DNA of 64,000 nucleotides from Micromonospora sp. WMMD1120 (GCF_029626235.1 NZ_JARUBO010000005.1:6482001-6546000); one strand, 5' to 3'; counted from the first letter of the stretch, positions 18,701 through 28,877 are shown. Numbers and translations: made by a program. The notes: generated by a model from the sequence alone, not told the origin.

Positions 18701-21700
18701 GAGAACCCGGGTCAGCGCCGGACCCCCGGCCGGGTCCCCGGCCGCCGCCGGCGCGGTGACCGCCGGCGCGGACCCGGCCGGGGTGGCGTGCGCCGTGGCG
18801 GGAGAAGGAGTCAGCGCCGACGCCTCGGCCCAGAACCGCTGCTGCTGGAAGGGGTACGCCGGCAGCGAGGTCCGCCGCCCGCCGCAGTCGGCGGTGAGGG
18901 CGGCCCAGTCCACCTCGACGCCCGTGACGTACAGCTCGGCCACCGCACGCCAGAGCCCGTCCACCGGCCCCAGGTCCCCGCGCTGCGCGGACACCCAGCG
19001 CGCCGCGGACCCGGTGGCCCGGGCGATACCGGTGAGCACACCATCCGACCCCGCCTCCAGCACCGTCGTGACGCCCTGCTCGGCGAGGGTCCGCACCGCC
19101 TCGTCGTACGCCACCGGCTCGCGGGCCTGGCGGCACAGGTGCTCGGCGTCGGGCACCCAGCCCGGACGCCGGAGCCGCCCGTCCACTGTGCTGACCAACG
19201 GCACCTCGACGGGGCGCACCGGCACGTCCTCGACCACCCGCCGGAAACGGTCGAGCACCGGCTCGACGGCCGCCGAGTGGAACGCCCGGTCCACCGGCAA
19301 CCGGCGGGTCACCGCGCCGAGTCGCAGGGCCAGCTCCCCCACCGCCGCCACGGCGTCGGGCGACCCGGACAGAACGTACTGGTCGGGGCCGTTGCGGGCG
19401 GCCACCTCCACCTCGCCGCCGGCGGTCAACTCCGCGACGGTCCGTGCGTCCGCCAGCACCGCCAGCATCGCCCCGGCAGGCATGCCCTCCCGCATGAGCC
19501 GGCCACGGTGGGCGGTGAGCGTGACGGCGTCGGTGAGCGCCAGCGCGCCGGCGGCGACCAGCGCGGCGTACTCCCCCACGCTGTGCCCGAGCAGGTAGCC
19601 GGGGGCCAGTCCCCAGGACCGCCACAGTTCGGTCAGCGCCACACCGGTGACGACGAGGGCGGGCTGGGCCACGTCGGTCGGGTACCCGCCGTTCCGTTCC
19701 CGCAGTCGGGCGACCAGGTCCCCGCCGACCGCCCGCCGGTACGCCTCGGCTCCCTCGTCGAGCACCCGCCGGACCACCGGGAACCGCTCGGCGAGGTCGA
19801 GGACGACGGCGCGCAGCTCCCCCTGGCCGGGCAGCGCCAGGGCGAGCGAGGCGGGAGCGCCCTCGCCGGCCCGCCCGACGAGCACGTCGTCGGCGACGCC
19901 CCCGCGTACCCAGTCGTCCAGGGCGTCCGCCAGGGTCGTCACCGTCGCGCCGCAGGCGACGAGGCGGTGCCGCCGGTGCCGGCGGCCCGTCCCGGCGGTC
20001 GAGACGACGTCGGCGAGCGACGGCCGGTCGTCGGCGCGCAGCCGGTCGCGGTACCGCACGGCCAGCTCCCGCAGCGCCTCGGGGTCGGCAGCCGACAGGG
20101 GCAGCAGTCCCGGCGCCGGGCGCAGCCCGGTGGCCGGCGCCGGGGCCGGGGTCGCCTCCGGCGGCTGCTCCACGATCACGTGGGCGTTCGTGCCGCCCAC
20201 CCCGAGCGCGCTCACCGCCGCCCGACGCGGGTACGGGGACGCCGGCCAGTCCGTGCGGCGCGTGATGATCGTGAACGGCCCGTCGGCGAGGTCGATGGCG
20301 GGGTTCGGTGTCGTGAAGTTGAGCTGCGGGGGGATCTGCGCGTCCCGGACGCTCAGTATCGTCCGGATCAGCCCGGCCATGCCCGCGCAGCTGTCCAGGT
20401 GACCGACGTTGGCCTTGACCGAGCCGAGGAAGGGCCGACCCCCCGCGTACGCCTCGGCGAGAGCGTGGTGTTCCACCGGGTCGCCCAGGGCGGTGCCCGT
20501 GCCGTGCGCCTCGACGTAACCGACGGACCCGGCCGGCACCGCCGCGTTGGCCAGCGCCCGCCGGACCACGTCCACCTGGCCGGACACCCCGGGCGCGGTG
20601 TACCCGACCTTGGCGGCGCCGTCGTTGTTGACCGCCGAGCCGAGGATCACCGCGTGGACGCGGTCGCCGTCGGCGAGGGCCCGGCGCAGCGGCTTGAGGA
20701 CCACGGCGGCGACCCCGTTGCCCCCGACCGTGCCGTCGGCGGCGGCGTCGAAGGGACGGCAGCGTCCACCGGCGGACAGGATCGAGTCCGGAGAGTGCCG
20801 GTAGCCGGTCACCTGCGGCACGTGCAACGCCACCGCCCCGGCGACCGCCAGGTCCGCCTCGCCGTCGCGCAGCGCCCGCGCCGCCAGGTGCACCGCGACG
20901 AGGGAGGTCGAGCAGGCGGTCTGCACGTTGATCGCCGGGCCGGTCAACCCGAGGCGGTAGGAGACCCTGGTGGCCAGGAAGTCCGGCTGGTTGCCGAGGG
21001 CGGCGCCGATCGAGGCGACCGGGTCGGCGGAACCGGGCAGCGTGGCGAGCTGATGCCGCAGATAGGTGTGGTGCGGATAGAGGTTCATCCCGCTGCCCGC
21101 GTAGACAGCGGTGCGACGACCGGGGCCGTCGCCCGGGTGTCCCGCGTCCTCGAGCGCGTGGTGGCAGGTCTGGAGGAAGAGTCGGTGCTGCGGGTCGAGC
21201 ATCCGGGCCTCCCGGGGGGTGATGCCGAAGAAGTCCGCGTCGAAGCCCGTGATGTCGTCGAGGACTCCGCTCGCGCCGACGAAGTCGGGCGCGGTGGCGA
21301 CCTCCGGCGGTACCCCCGCGGCCACCAGCTCGTCCGGGGTGAAGTGACGGATGCTCTCCACGCCGGCGAGCAGGTTCGCCCAGTACTCCTGGACGGTGTC
21401 CGCGCCGGGAAACCGGGCCGCCATGCCGATGACCGCGACGTGGTGGTCCCCCGGTGCCGCGGCGACCTGCTCGGTCACGGCCGGCGCCGGGACGTCGGCC
21501 AGGTGGGCGCTGAGCGCGTTGACAGTGGGATGGGCGAAGAGCGTGGGTCGGGGCACGCGCCGGCCGAGCGCGCGCTCCAGACGCGCTCCGAGTTGGACGA
21601 TCGTGACCGAGCCGATGCCGAGTTCGTAGAACGGGACGGTGGGGTCGACCGGGGCGCCGGCCAGCTCGGCGACGATGTCGGCCACCAGCGCCCGCACGTC

Positions 21701-23536
21701 GGCAGGGCCGCGCCCGCGGGGCCGGACGCCGGCCGCCGCGGGCGGGTCGCCGGCGACGCCGCCGTCCGCGCCGCCACCCGGGCCCGCTGCCCCGGCGTGC
21801 CCGGCCAGGTGACGGCGGCGCAGGTCCGCGCGCCTGATCTTGCCACCCGAGGTACGCGGGAACTCCTCGGCGGGAACCGCGAGCACCTGGGCCGGCGTGA
21901 CCTGCCAGCGCCGGGCCACCACCGAGGCGACGCCCCGGGCCACCACACCGGCCGGAACGACGGCATCGTCGTCGGCGACGTAGAACACGACGAGCGACTC
22001 CGTGCCGATCTCCGGGTCCGGGACGCCGACGGCGGCGACCAGGCCGTCCCGTACGCCGGGCACGGTGCCCGCCACGGTTTCGATCTCGTGGCAGGGGACG
22101 TTCTGTCCGTTGACGATCACCAGGTCCTTCGCCCGCCCGGTGATGGCGATCTCGCCGTCGCGCATGAACGCGAGATCGCCGGTGTCCAGCCACTCGTCAC
22201 CGTGCGGAAAGGCGAGCCGGGACGCCTCCGGATCGTCGAGGTAGCCGGGGGTGACCCGGGCCGAGGCGATTTCCAGCCGGCCGACGCGCCCCTCGGGGAG
22301 CACCGTCCCGTCCGGGGCCACGATCCGCACCGTGGCCCCGGGGGCCGGGCGTCCGACGGAGAGGTACTCCGAGACCAGCTCGGCGGGGTCGTCGTCGGCG
22401 GCCCACTCCAGGTCACCGTCGAGGGTGGCGGTGCGCACCCGGTGCCGGTTGCCGGGGGTCCCGTAGGTGCCGAAGGTGATCCCGGTGGTGGTCTCCGACA
22501 TGCCCCAACCCGGCCGGATCGCTGTCGCCGGCACTCCGGTGGCGGCCACGAACGCGTCGATCGTCTCCCGTAGGCACTGCTCACCGCCGTTGACCAGGCA
22601 GCGCACCCCGCGCAGGTCCCACCGCCGGTCGACGTCGTCCGCGACCGCCTCGACCACCAGTCGCAGGCCGAAGTTCGGCGACCAGGTGTGCGTCACCCGG
22701 TGCCGGCGCATCAGCTCCAGCCAGCACGTCGGGTCGGCGAGCACCAGGTCGGTGGCGACGTGCACGGAGGTGGCACCGAGGAAGATGCCGGCCACGTGAT
22801 AGAGCAGCAGGCCCGCGGAGTGGTCCACCGGCAGCCAGTTGAGCAGGACGTCGGACGGACCGACGTCGAGCATCTCCCGCGTGCCGAGGGCGTTCTCGAC
22901 CAACGCCCGGTGGGTGAGCGGGATGACCTTGGGCGTGCCGGTGCTGCCGGAGGAGAGTTGCAGGAGGGCGGTGCCCCCCGGCTCCGCGGCCGTGACGTCC
23001 GACGCCCCGGCGGCGCGGACGTGCCCGGTGTCCGACCCGGCGATCGTCAGCTCGGGCGCCGCCACCAGCCTGTCCCGCAGCGGCAGACCAGCGAGCGGGT
23101 CGAGGTCGTCCGAGCCGGCCACGACCGTCGGCCCGCCGAGCTTGTGCCAGGTGTGCAGCAGGGCTGTCACACCCGCGGCGTCCCGGTCGTAACCGTTGAG
23201 AGCGCCGGTGGTGAGCGGCACGATGCCGCCCAGGAGGCAGCCGGCGAAGACGGGCCAGTATTCGACGCCGGACGTGATCCGCAGGATGACGGGCGAGCCG
23301 GGCCGCACGCCGTGGGCCCGCAGGCCGGCCAGCGCCACAGTCGCCCTGGACAGCAGGTTCCGGTGGTCGAGGAACTCCTCCCGCCCGTCCGAGTCCACCA
23401 CCAGGATGCCGGACTCGGGGAAGTCCCGGGCGGCGCGCACCAGCGCGGCGCCCAGGCTCTCGGGGAAGGCGGCGTCCGCGGGGAGGTCTCCCCCGTAGCT
23501 GATCGCGGGACGTCGTTCGGGCGCTGCGGACCTCAC
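12716..23536 (-). CDS. Hybrid NRPS-PKS megasynthase, AL-ACP-KS-AT-T-LLM-C-A-T-C
   Basis: A 3606-residue protein. The GTG start overlaps the MFS stop (GTGA). Domains (residues): acyl-AMP ligase 25-575 ([10 protein letters not shown], final Lys in SGGKIRR); ACP 612-680 (Ser643); KS 697-1125 (Cys875, HGTGT His1011, NVGH His1046); AT 1233-1565 (GHSVGE Ser1319; AFH at 1418-1420, malonyl type); T 1605-1678 (Ser1639); luciferase-like FMN monooxygenase 1773-2115; C 2146-2570 (HHLATDG); A 2590-3075; T 3085-3150 (Ser3115); terminal C 3190-3606 (HHLHGDG). By hand alignment the A pocket reads D-A-A-F-V-G-A-I-V-K, which matches no code I know. It has no KR, DH, ER or TE. The order recalls iturin/mycosubtilin-type starters (AL-ACP-KS...), with a monooxygenase where those have an aminotransferase. 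A terminal C implies chain transfer to another protein or release by an external nucleophile. Confidence 0.93.
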   Translation of the reverse strand: MRSAAPERRPAISYGGDLPADAAFPESLGAALVRAARDFPESGILVVDSDGREEFLDHRNLLSRATVALAGLRAHGVRPGSPVILRITSGVEYWPVFAGCLLGGIVPLTTGALNGYDRDAAGVTALLHTWHKLGGPTVVAGSDDLDPLAGLPLRDRLVAAPELTIAGSDTGHVRAAGASDVTAAEPGGTALLQLSSGSTGTPKVIPLTHRALVENALGTREMLDVGPSDVLLNWLPVDHSAGLLLYHVAGIFLGATSVHVATDLVLADPTCWLELMRRHRVTHTWSPNFGLRLVVEAVADDVDRRWDLRGVRCLVNGGEQCLRETIDAFVAATGVPATAIRPGWGMSETTTGITFGTYGTPGNRHRVRTATLDGDLEWAADDDPAELVSEYLSVGRPAPGATVRIVAPDGTVLPEGRVGRLEIASARVTPGYLDDPEASRLAFPHGDEWLDTGDLAFMRDGEIAITGRAKDLVIVNGQNVPCHEIETVAGTVPGVRDGLVAAVGVPDPEIGTESLVVFYVADDDAVVPAGVVARGVASVVARRWQVTPAQVLAVPAEEFPRTSGGKIRRADLRRRHLAGHAGAAGPGGGADGGVAGDPPAAAGVRPRGRGPADVRALVADIVAELAGAPVDPTVPFYELGIGSVTIVQLGARLERALGRRVPRPTLFAHPTVNALSAHLADVPAPAVTEQVAAAPGDHHVAVIGMAARFPGADTVQEYWANLLAGVESIRHFTPDELVAAGVPPEVATAPDFVGASGVLDDITGFDADFFGITPREARMLDPQHRLFLQTCHHALEDAGHPGDGPGRRTAVYAGSGMNLYPHHTYLRHQLATLPGSADPVASIGAALGNQPDFLATRVSYRLGLTGPAINVQTACSTSLVAVHLAARALRDGEADLAVAGAVALHVPQVTGYRHSPDSILSAGGRCRPFDAAADGTVGGNGVAAVVLKPLRRALADGDRVHAVILGSAVNNDGAAKVGYTAPGVSGQVDVVRRALANAAVPAGSVGYVEAHGTGTALGDPVEHHALAEAYAGGRPFLGSVKANVGHLDSCAGMAGLIRTILSVRDAQIPPQLNFTTPNPAIDLADGPFTIITRRTDWPASPYPRRAAVSALGVGGTNAHVIVEQPPEATPAPAPATGLRPAPGLLPLSAADPEALRELAVRYRDRLRADDRPSLADVVSTAGTGRRHRRHRLVACGATVTTLADALDDWVRGGVADDVLVGRAGEGAPASLALALPGQGELRAVVLDLAERFPVVRRVLDEGAEAYRRAVGGDLVARLRERNGGYPTDVAQPALVVTGVALTELWRSWGLAPGYLLGHSVGEYAALVAAGALALTDAVTLTAHRGRLMREGMPAGAMLAVLADARTVAELTAGGEVEVAARNGPDQYVLSGSPDAVAAVGELALRLGAVTRRLPVDRAFHSAAVEPVLDRFRRVVEDVPVRPVEVPLVSTVDGRLRRPGWVPDAEHLCRQAREPVAYDEAVRTLAEQGVTTVLEAGSDGVLTGIARATGSAARWVSAQRGDLGPVDGLWRAVAELYVTGVEVDWAALTADCGGRRTSLPAYPFQQQRFWAEASALTPSPATAHATPAGSAPAVTAPAAAGDPAGGPALTRVLALTAERLGLPVDQVDPDQTFLRAGADSLLLMTMSREINNVFGVRIPVRDLFGPTGTPRRLAEAVTADAAPTPAGATVASPAVSPGVSAGASPAVSTGMSPAGSAGDVPVELASVVHRQLDLMREQLALLGGAPPATPAPTPRPVPPAPLPHTPDTGATDTVDLSLYFFGDYPDQGRDDPYEVILDAAEFADAHGFHGVWLPERHFHSFGGIFPNPSVLAAALAVRTRRLRINAGSVVLPLHHPIRVAEEWSMVDRLSGGRVGLGCAPGWHANDFVFYPENFPRHKQVMYDNLDTVRRLWRGETIGARSGTGEDIEVRLFPRPVQAEPPLFTAIVGNPDSYREAARRGLGVVTNLMTQDVARLAENVALYRRTRAEHGLDPESGRVVVLMHTYLDEDAERARTTAFEPFCAYLRSSLSLFGQVVNSLGLGIDLADTPEDDVRFVLGQAYQRYCDQRALIGSPESCRATVEAVLAAGADEIACFVDFGLPARAVRDGLPVIDTLRRATRRRERRPRRSERRPVPDGATAAAPVDTAPLSPGQRRLWLAEQIDPGTPAYLEGAAVRLLGTLDAVVLREALQDVVDRHGPLRTTYREIDGEPRQVVHQRWEVDLPVREHPGDEEESVVRGVLATMSTRMFDLGAGPLCAFELLRFSPTHHVLVLSFHHLATDGGSYAVLTREVSACYRARIGGHAPHLPPLPTSYADLARAATDVTEKHLDYWLDQLDPLPPTLVLPSDRQRPAVPSAAGATLFVDLPTDLTDRIRRFSRAEGVTVFSTLLSAIGVMLFRFSGQPDLVVGTGTSGRDETCADLIGFFVDTLPLRLDLSGDPTFRELVTRVQSTAADGYDHSVPFDVLVHALAPDRQPGRHPLFDVVVEYSGGDELFAFDLPGVTATPLRLGLDKAPVDLVIYLSHADTVRCHVEYRTDVFDGATVRRFLDDVRRILDRVTRQPGDRLSHLATRLSEPADQLDGPRVRPPAERLHDPFVRQVARTPDAVAVVCGRTRWTYRELHRRAELLARRIAATGVGPDDIVAVLLPRRPELLAAQLAVLLAGGGFLPLDPTLPVARVRDLLADSGARLLLTTAEIDHPTEVARVLVEEPVDPDLPPVERTPTPEHLAWCVYTSGSTGRPKGVLVPHRAAVDTVSWHVRALGLTPADTVAHGLGLGFDANLAETYPALAAGATVHLVPDGVRSDPAALVDEWSRHGVTVAFLVAPLAELVFALPATDAATLRTLVVGGSQLRRRPPVDFPAEVVNAYGPTECSIVTTAGPVSPDGPGAIDIGAPVDNRRLRLLDAAGRPVPPGAVGELYVGGAGVARGYRGRPADTAAAFVPDPFRPGDRMYRTGDLARVRGTGVLEFVGRVDEQVKIAGYRIEPGEVGAALAHLPGVRQAAVIARHDRGDDPYLAAYVVVDEEHRPSDPRVLAAALAERLPAHLVPVAWVLLDTLPTTGTGKVDAARLPAPPATPVVERPRTSRERIVHDAWCAELGVPELSVDVPFTAAGGHSLAAVRLANRLTALGPQRVGVHEVLRSRGIRELASRSPDGDETTGSSDGDELTGGSRATDDPAGRAPVADDPVVARAPATYQQELMWQRQRQAPNPPAVHMAVRMNITGRLDLPALERALDGLVDRHEALRARLVERDGVLTQEVLPPSPVGLSVRDLREHEVDQWCLRSGREPFPDDRVPRVRAEVARLDDETWVLLFVVHHLHGDGWSMLQLLDELGRGYAAERAAGPAPTRPASSYLTYARRQRATTVAPDVLTYWRRQLAGAPRVLSLPTDRPRPARLSGRGEEVTFTVPADLTARLHDVAARRGTTVFPVLLASYARLASELVGHHDVVLACPYAHRDDRAFESVVGLFTSTLLVRPPLATATNLADLVAGTEQAFLDAVRHQPAPLPAIYAAVDPEWRVGAAPPVATMLFGFNPALPEVTLPGADVEVIDQELGCARRDLALVVTPVGNELHGVVEYSTDLFDHSTVRTWCGRFVQLLAEAGSEGE
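18405..18470. repeat. Tandem repeat in the inter-domain linker of the megasynthase
   Basis: Two 30-base copies (18405-18434 and 18441-18470) differ at only 2 positions and are 36 bases (12 codons) apart; a third, more diverged copy lies just before them. They encode an imperfect Ser/Pro/Ala/Val/Gly repeat (SPAVSPG, SPAVSTG) in the flexible linker between the carrier at 1605-1678 and the monooxygenase domain. Probably a slippage-prone spacer. Confidence 0.7.
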
Positions 23537-24756
23537 GGGGGAACCTCGACTTTCTGCACAGCCGGTCGGCGTGCGCGGCGTTGCGGGAAGCGGAGCTGGC
23601 TGACCAGGAACACGACGGCGGCCACGAGGGCGAGCCCGTGCGCGGCGGCGATCACCGGGAAGGGGGCGAACTGGTCGAGGGCGACGGCGCTGACGACCAT
23701 GCCCAGGCCGAACCCGGCGTTCTGGACCGCCCCGGCGAGGCCGAACAGGTGCGCCCGGCGCGACGGCTCGACGGCCTGCAGCCGGGTGGTGTAGCTGATC
23801 TCGGCGTACCCGTCCGCCATTCCCGCCGCGACCACCACGACGACCAGCAACCACAGTGGTGGACCGGTGAAGGCGCTGACGAACAGCACCGACATCGCGC
23901 AGGTCGCGAGCCCGAAGGCGAGCGGGGAGACCGGGCCGGCCCGCAGTCGGCGGGCGAGCAGGCGGCTGACCACGAGGCTGCCCACCGCCCAGGACGCGGT
24001 GAACAGGGCGGCGAACGACGCGGGCGCGTCGGGACGGGTCGCGGTGGCGTACACCGGCAGACCGACGTTGTGTGACGCGGACCCGAACGCGTCGGCGGCC
24101 CGGACCGCGACCATCGCCAGCACCACAGGTGCGACACCGGAGAGCGCGTGGCGGACCCGGAGACCGTACGGACGACCGGTCGATGGGCGGTGCGCGGCCG
24201 TCGGACGCCAACCGCCGACCCGGGTCAGCAGCAGCGCGGAGAGCACGTAGGTGGCGGCGTCCAGCAGGAACGCGGCGTGGTAGCCGAGCACTGTGACGAC
24301 GACGCCCGAGGTGCCGAAGCCGAGCAGCATGGCCGTCGACCGGGCGGCGACGAGGTGCGCGTTGGCGCGGGCGAGCCGATCGGGTGCGACAAGGTCCGGT
24401 ATCCCGCTGCGGAGCGCGACCCCCCACAGGGTCTGTCCGGCGCCGAGGACGACGGCGAGCGCGTAGAGCACCACCGGTTGCCCGACCGACGGCGCCACCA
24501 CCAGCGACACCAGCGTGCCGGCCGAGAGCAGGTCCGCGCCGACCATCAGGCGCTCACGCGGGTGACGCGCCACGAGTACCCCGGCCAGCGGACCCGCCAG
24601 GAACCCCGCCGCCAGCCGGACGGCCATGAACAGCCCGGTCTGCACCGTGGAGTCGGTGAGGTCCAGGGCGAACAGCCCCAGCGCCACCATGTTGAGGAAG
24701 CTGCCGTAGGTGGAGAGGGCGTGTGCGGCGACGACGAAACGGAGGGGGTGGTTCAT
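23533..24756 (-). CDS. MFS transporter, probable product exporter
   Basis: A 407-residue protein with about 12 hydrophobic segments and an MFS motif-A-like loop ([16 protein letters not shown]). The ATG at 24756 (MNHPLRF) begins immediately before the first helix; longer in-frame starts add only hydrophilic arginine-rich residues. Its TGA overlaps the megasynthase GTG by four bases (GTGA), so it is translationally coupled to biosynthesis. Export of the pathway product, and hence self-protection, is the likely role; specificity is unknown. A 97-base gap separates it from the NDK-like gene. Confidence 0.88.
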   Translation of the reverse strand: MNHPLRFVVAAHALSTYGSFLNMVALGLFALDLTDSTVQTGLFMAVRLAAGFLAGPLAGVLVARHPRERLMVGADLLSAGTLVSLVVAPSVGQPVVLYALAVVLGAGQTLWGVALRSGIPDLVAPDRLARANAHLVAARSTAMLLGFGTSGVVVTVLGYHAAFLLDAATYVLSALLLTRVGGWRPTAAHRPSTGRPYGLRVRHALSGVAPVVLAMVAVRAADAFGSASHNVGLPVYATATRPDAPASFAALFTASWAVGSLVVSRLLARRLRAGPVSPLAFGLATCAMSVLFVSAFTGPPLWLLVVVVVAAGMADGYAEISYTTRLQAVEPSRRAHLFGLAGAVQNAGFGLGMVVSAVALDQFAPFPVIAAAHGLALVAAVVFLVSQLRFPQRRARRPAVQKVEVPP

Positions 24757-24853
24757 CCGTACCCCGGTGAGCCCGATCAGGTTCCCCGCCGGGTCGCGCG
24801 GCGTGCACGCCACGAGGTCGTCGGGCCTTCGATCGCCGTACGTCCGTCTGTGG

Positions 24854-25873
24854 TCATCGCGTTGCCCACTCCCTGTCCCATCGGTGTTGGTGAGCCGCCG
24901 CGTTCGCCGTCCACAGCGCGGGCGCAACCCCGGGGAGCACCCGGTCCAGCCCTTCCTCGTTCGATACCATCAGCTCCGTGCCGAGGACCACCGTGTCCCA
25001 GTCGGACCAGTCGGCGTCCATCCGGCTGAGATCGGCTGCCAGCTCACGCCAGTCCACACGGTCCCGGCCGGCGTCCCGGCTCAGCGCCCGCTGCAGCGCG
25101 CGGCGCCGATCGGGAGCGGTCCGGTCGGCCACGGCGAGCCAGCGCTGCCGGCGGGCCGCGAACCCGAGGTCCGCCTCCGTGGGCACCTCCCGGTACAGCC
25201 GCTCGACGATGTCGTCGAGCCGTGCGTCCCGCACGTCGAGCAGGTGCGTGTAGACCCGCTGCCGCTGGTCGGCGTCGAGGAAGATCGACAGCTCGCGAAC
25301 CACGTCGGCGGGCTCGTCGGTGGAGTGCACCCCGTTGACGACGTGGTTGCTGGTCGCCAACGCCGACCGCAGGTGCTCGGGAGAGCGTTCGGTGGTCACG
25401 GCCGGGCCCTTGAGCGCGGAGAGTCGCACAGTGGCGGGGACGCTGTCCGGGGGCAGCTGGACGACCAGCAGCAGCGAGGGGCTGCGGGACATGTACAGCT
25501 CGGTCAACGCCCGGCGTTCGGGCGTGGCGAAGTTCCACTGGTGCTGCCAGAGCGCGCGGGTGACGTGCCGGGACACCAGACAGGTCTCCGCGGCGACCAG
25601 TCTGATGCCGCGCGCCGTCATCCACTCGCAGGCCGGGCCGATCATCCGGCGGACCACCGCGTCCGGCTTGAACAGGATGAGGGCCGTCCGGTCGAGCAAC
25701 CGCAGCACGCCGTCCTCGCTGCCGAGCGCGGTCACCAACTCCGCCCACGCCTCCTGGAAGTAGAGATCGAGGCCGTAGAGGCGGCGCTTGGCGGGCAGCA
25801 CCGACAGGGTGGGCAGGATCTCCCGGCCGTAGCGCCCGAGGTCGTCGCTCACCCACGGCGTCTCGCCGCTCAA
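24854..25873 (-). CDS. Protein with nucleoside-diphosphate-kinase-like domain, in the phosphonate operon
   Basis: 339 residues from a TTG at 25873 that overlaps the upstream TGA (TTGA); GTG at 25852 is the alternative start. Residues about 60-205 resemble nucleoside diphosphate kinase. FKPDAVVRR matches the IKPDGVQRG start with the phosphate-binding Lys. NGVHSTDE matches NIIHGSDS, keeping the Asn and the phospho-accepting His three residues later. The remaining roughly 140 residues are Arg/Asp/Trp-rich and I do not recognise them. NDKs transfer phosphate through phospho-His. In this operon it might phosphorylate or activate a phosphonate intermediate; that is inference. Flanked by the AfsA-like and MFS genes. 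Confidence 0.7.
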   Translation of the reverse strand: MSGETPWVSDDLGRYGREILPTLSVLPAKRRLYGLDLYFQEAWAELVTALGSEDGVLRLLDRTALILFKPDAVVRRMIGPACEWMTARGIRLVAAETCLVSRHVTRALWQHQWNFATPERRALTELYMSRSPSLLLVVQLPPDSVPATVRLSALKGPAVTTERSPEHLRSALATSNHVVNGVHSTDEPADVVRELSIFLDADQRQRVYTHLLDVRDARLDDIVERLYREVPTEADLGFAARRQRWLAVADRTAPDRRRALQRALSRDAGRDRVDWRELAADLSRMDADWSDWDTVVLGTELMVSNEEGLDRVLPGVAPALWTANAAAHQHRWDREWATR

Positions 25874-26862
25874 GGCTGACGGCCTTCCGCGGCCGGCCGG
25901 ACGGCGAGCGTGAAGGTGGACACCAGTCGTTCGCCCTGCGTGATCTCCAGCTCGACGGAGAGCCGGGTCCGGCCCTCCGTGGTGACCGGCTCCGCCATCC
26001 GGGCCCGCACGACGGTCGGCAGGTCGAACTCGGCCACCGAGACGAACTCGGCGGAGACGCCGCACATCTCGAGGTCGGTCGCGGGCACGCCGAGGCGGCG
26101 CGCGCCCGCCAGCAGCGACAGTTGACGGCAGGCTTCCATCTGCACCATCGCGTAGAGGTGGTCGATGGGGTGGTCGAAGAGGACCGGGTGCCGGATGTCG
26201 GCGCGTACCGTGGCGACCACGTCCTTGCCGTCCTCGGTGACCTCCTCCAGCACCACGTTCGCCGGGTTCACCCGACCGACGTCGGCCGGGGCCAACCGGC
26301 TCGGCGGCGGAATCGAGATCACCGTTTGCTCGGGCAGGCCGCGCCCGGCGCGCAACGCGACCCGCATGGTCCGCCAGGTGGGCCGGTCGATCCAGGTCTG
26401 CCGCATCCGGGAGGTGGCGACCACGACGTCACCGACCCGCACGGTGAAGGCCCAGACCAGGCCGGACGGGACGTCACCCCGACGCCAGATCCGCTCGATC
26501 CGGCACCGCACGGTCAGTTCGGTGGGCGGCCCCTGCCGGAAGACCGTCGTGTCGACGAACTCACCGGACAGCTCCTTCAGCAGGAACTGGAAGTTGTTGC
26601 CGTCGACCGGCACGCCGAACTGGGTGTGCGCGACAACGAAGCAGGCCTGCCGGCAGACCTCGATCAGCAGGGCCAGGTCCGGTGTGCGGTCCTCGGTGGG
26701 AAACTCGCAGTAGAACCCGTGCGAGCGCGGCAGGCTCGCGCCGAGGACCGTCTCGTTCTCCCCCGTGGACGCGTAACTGGTCAGGAAGACCTGATCGAAG
26801 CCCCACTTGTGGACGAGCTTCCTCGGCAGGGTCTGCGCGTACCCGATGTCCTCGGTCGACAT
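25870..26862 (-). CDS. AfsA-domain (A-factor biosynthesis type) double hot-dog protein
   Basis: A 330-residue protein of usual AfsA length, with two related hot-dog halves. The first has VHKWGFDQVFLTSY and FYCEFPTED; the second has NPANVVLEEV, DHPIDHLYAMVQMEACRQ and ends with a VSTFTLAVRP strand. ATG at 26862 follows GAGGAAGAGG; an ATG at 26883 overlapping the decarboxylase stop (ATGA) is also possible. AfsA condenses beta-ketoacyl thioesters with dihydroxyacetone phosphate to make gamma-butyrolactone signals. No gamma-butyrolactone receptor gene is in the window, so it may act on an assembly-line acyl group and a phosphonate partner instead; this is inference. Confidence 0.85.
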   Translation of the reverse strand: MSTEDIGYAQTLPRKLVHKWGFDQVFLTSYASTGENETVLGASLPRSHGFYCEFPTEDRTPDLALLIEVCRQACFVVAHTQFGVPVDGNNFQFLLKELSGEFVDTTVFRQGPPTELTVRCRIERIWRRGDVPSGLVWAFTVRVGDVVVATSRMRQTWIDRPTWRTMRVALRAGRGLPEQTVISIPPPSRLAPADVGRVNPANVVLEEVTEDGKDVVATVRADIRHPVLFDHPIDHLYAMVQMEACRQLSLLAGARRLGVPATDLEMCGVSAEFVSVAEFDLPTVVRARMAEPVTTEGRTRLSVELEITQGERLVSTFTLAVRPAAEGRQP

Positions 26863-26879
26863 GGAAACCTCTTCCTCGA

Positions 26880-27989
26880 TCATGCCGGCCGCCGCCCGGT
26901 GACCGCGGCCGTGAAGCGCCCCGCCATCGCTGTCACGTCCATCGACTCCGAGGCGCGATCGCCGGCCGGGCCGCCGACGGTTCCCCTGACCACCAGCATG
27001 ATCGGGCCGGTCAGGGCGAGCGCCGCCCGGACAGCGGCGGTCAGGTCGGCGGTGTTCTCGACCAGGAGGGCGTGCCGGTATCCCGCGGCCTCGGCCACGA
27101 CGGCGAAGTCGACGCTGGTGGCGGTCGGCTGCGCGCCGGTCGACTCGTACGCGCCGTTGTCGAAGACGATGTGCACCAGGTTCCGCGGCGCGTACCGACC
27201 GATGGTCGCCACCCCGCCCAGGTGCATGAGCATCGACCCGTCGCCGTCGAGGACCACGAACCGCCGGTCGGGGCGTTGCAGCGCGGCGCCGAACGCGAGC
27301 CCGGCGGCGTGCCCCATCGAGCCCTGCATGTAGAGGTTCGTCGGCCGGTCGCCCGCGCCGAACATGGCCCGCGACAGGTAACCCGTCGTCGACACGACCG
27401 CTTCGTCGCGCAGCTCGGCGGCGAGAGCCCGGACCAGGTCGTCGCGCAGCACCCGACCCTCGCCGGTCGGCTCGGCCAGCGGGCCCGGCGGTTCGATGGC
27501 GTTCTTGCCCACCAGCACGAAGCAGGTACGGCCGGACTCCAGCGTCTTGGACACCTCGGCCATCAGCTCGACGAACGGCATCCCCTCGCGCTCGAAGTGC
27601 CAGTACGGCAGGTCCATGCTGTCGAGCCAGGTGGTGGAGACCCTGCCCATCAACCGGTGCTGCGGCTCCCCCGGCCCGGCCGTCGGATATCCGCGCATGC
27701 TCATCAACACCAGCAGCGGGATGGAGTACGGCAGGACCAGCGAGGTGAGCGGGTTGATGAGGTTGCCGAGTCCGGAGTTCTGGATCAGGACGCCGGCGGG
27801 TACGCCCGCCAGTCGCGCGCCGGCGGCGATGGCCAACGCGCTGCCCTCGTTCACCGCCGGGACGTAGGAGACCCGCTCGTGATCGGCCAGCAGGCGCAGT
27901 GGCGCGGCGAAGTACGAGCACGGCACCCCGCTGAGGAACGTGACGCCCCGCGCCTCGAGCGCGGTGAGGAACTCTTCGCCGGTGGTCAC
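26880..27989 (-). CDS. ppd: Phosphonopyruvate decarboxylase
   Basis: A 369-residue thiamine-diphosphate enzyme of the usual Ppd length. The N-terminal half has FLSGVPCSYFAAPL and the activating-Glu region PAVNEGSALAIAAGA; the C-terminal half has the ThDP/Mg motif GDGSMLMHLGG ending with an FDNGAYESTG segment. It decarboxylates phosphonopyruvate to phosphonoacetaldehyde and so pulls the unfavourable PEP mutase equilibrium forward. GTG at 27989 overlaps the PEP mutase TGA (GTGA), indicating coupled synthesis. The pairing with PEP mutase makes the assignment firm. Confidence 0.95.
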   Translation of the reverse strand: MTTGEEFLTALEARGVTFLSGVPCSYFAAPLRLLADHERVSYVPAVNEGSALAIAAGARLAGVPAGVLIQNSGLGNLINPLTSLVLPYSIPLLVLMSMRGYPTAGPGEPQHRLMGRVSTTWLDSMDLPYWHFEREGMPFVELMAEVSKTLESGRTCFVLVGKNAIEPPGPLAEPTGEGRVLRDDLVRALAAELRDEAVVSTTGYLSRAMFGAGDRPTNLYMQGSMGHAAGLAFGAALQRPDRRFVVLDGDGSMLMHLGGVATIGRYAPRNLVHIVFDNGAYESTGAQPTATSVDFAVVAEAAGYRHALLVENTADLTAAVRAALALTGPIMLVVRGTVGGPAGDRASESMDVTAMAGRFTAAVTGRRPA

Positions 27990-28840
27990 GCCAGCTCCTG
28001 GAAGGCGGCCGGCATGTTCTGCAACGCGAACACCTCGGCCATCGACGCCAGGGAGTCCTCCAGGCCCGCGGCCGAGTCGCTTCGGGCCAGGTCGGCGAGG
28101 GTGGCGCGCATGCCCTTGATGGCCGCGCGCATGCCGTGGTTGGCGTAGATCACCAGGCGGTAGCCCACCTCGTAGAGGTCCTTCTCGCTCACGACGGGGT
28201 AGGTCGTGGGGACCGCCACCAGCGGCACGTCCCGGTCCCACCTGGCGCCGAACCCGAGCACCTGGTCGGGGTTCCTGCTCTTGCTGTGCACCAGGATGGC
28301 GTCCGCGCCGGCGTCGGCGTAGGCATGGGCCCGGCGCAGCGCCTCGTCCAGGTCGAACCCCGCGATCAGCGCCTCGGTACGGGCGATCAGCAGCAGGTCC
28401 CCGCTCTCCTGGGCCTGCTTGCCGGCCTGGATCTTCTGGACGAACTCCTCGGTGGACACCAGGTGCTGGGCGGTCGCCGCGAAGCTGTTCATCTTCGGGA
28501 ACATCTTGTCCTCGATGCTCATCGCCGCGATGCCGCGCTTCTCATAGCGCTGCACGGCGTACGCGACGTTGAGCGGACCACCGAACCCGGTGTCGCAGTC
28601 GGCCACGATGGGCAGGTCGACCACCAGGTTCATCGCCTCGGCGACGTCCAGGAACTGGGTCATGGTGAGCAGGCTGGCGTCGGGGAGGCCGTGCGTGGCG
28701 GACGTCTCGAAGCTGGACGCCCACACCGCGTCGAAGCCCGCCTCCTGCACCAGCTTCGCGCTCAGTCCATCCCGAGCGCCCACCGTCCGCACCATGCGGT
28801 CACCGCTGAGCAGGGCACGTAGTTCAGTGGCTTTGGACAT
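27986..28840 (-). CDS. pepM: Phosphoenolpyruvate mutase (phosphonate C-P bond formation)
   Basis: A 284-residue protein of the PEP mutase/isocitrate lyase superfamily. The diagnostic motif EDKMFPKMNS fits EDK-x5-NS exactly, which separates true PEP mutases from related lyases and hydrolases. The Mg-binding ADCDTGFGG (DxD) and the early WASSFETSATHGLPD segment are also present. It converts PEP to phosphonopyruvate, the entry step of nearly all phosphonate natural products. ATG at 28840 is preferred over 28852 because GGAGG lies 5 bases before it. The decarboxylase follows with a 4-base overlap. A hairpin separates it from the amidotransferase gene upstream. Confidence 0.96.
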   Translation of the reverse strand: MSKATELRALLSGDRMVRTVGARDGLSAKLVQEAGFDAVWASSFETSATHGLPDASLLTMTQFLDVAEAMNLVVDLPIVADCDTGFGGPLNVAYAVQRYEKRGIAAMSIEDKMFPKMNSFAATAQHLVSTEEFVQKIQAGKQAQESGDLLLIARTEALIAGFDLDEALRRAHAYADAGADAILVHSKSRNPDQVLGFGARWDRDVPLVAVPTTYPVVSEKDLYEVGYRLVIYANHGMRAAIKGMRATLADLARSDSAAGLEDSLASMAEVFALQNMPAAFQELA

Positions 28841-28877
28841 GCGTTCCTCCATGGTTGAGCCCGAGTGGGGACGTGCG

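Noticed and set aside
18083..22573. A 1496-codon open frame on the plus strand opposite the megasynthase, and similar long plus-strand frames at 12785-16972, 33994-37011 and 37647-40154
   Set aside because: They are mirror frames caused by the extreme GC bias; their products are Arg/Gly/Pro/His-rich with no domains, while the minus strand carries clear catalytic motifs throughout.
24777..24857. A 26-codon minus-strand ORF whose ATG overlaps the NDK-like stop (ATGA) before the MFS gene
   Set aside because: The peptide is Arg/Thr-rich without hydrophobic or conserved features; the overlap may be coincidental. It could act as a coupling leader, but nothing supports it.
25870..26862. Interpretation of the cluster as a simple gamma-butyrolactone signalling locus
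   Set aside because: No TetR-type receptor or butenolide reductase is present, and the AfsA-like gene is coupled to phosphonate and NDK-like genes instead.
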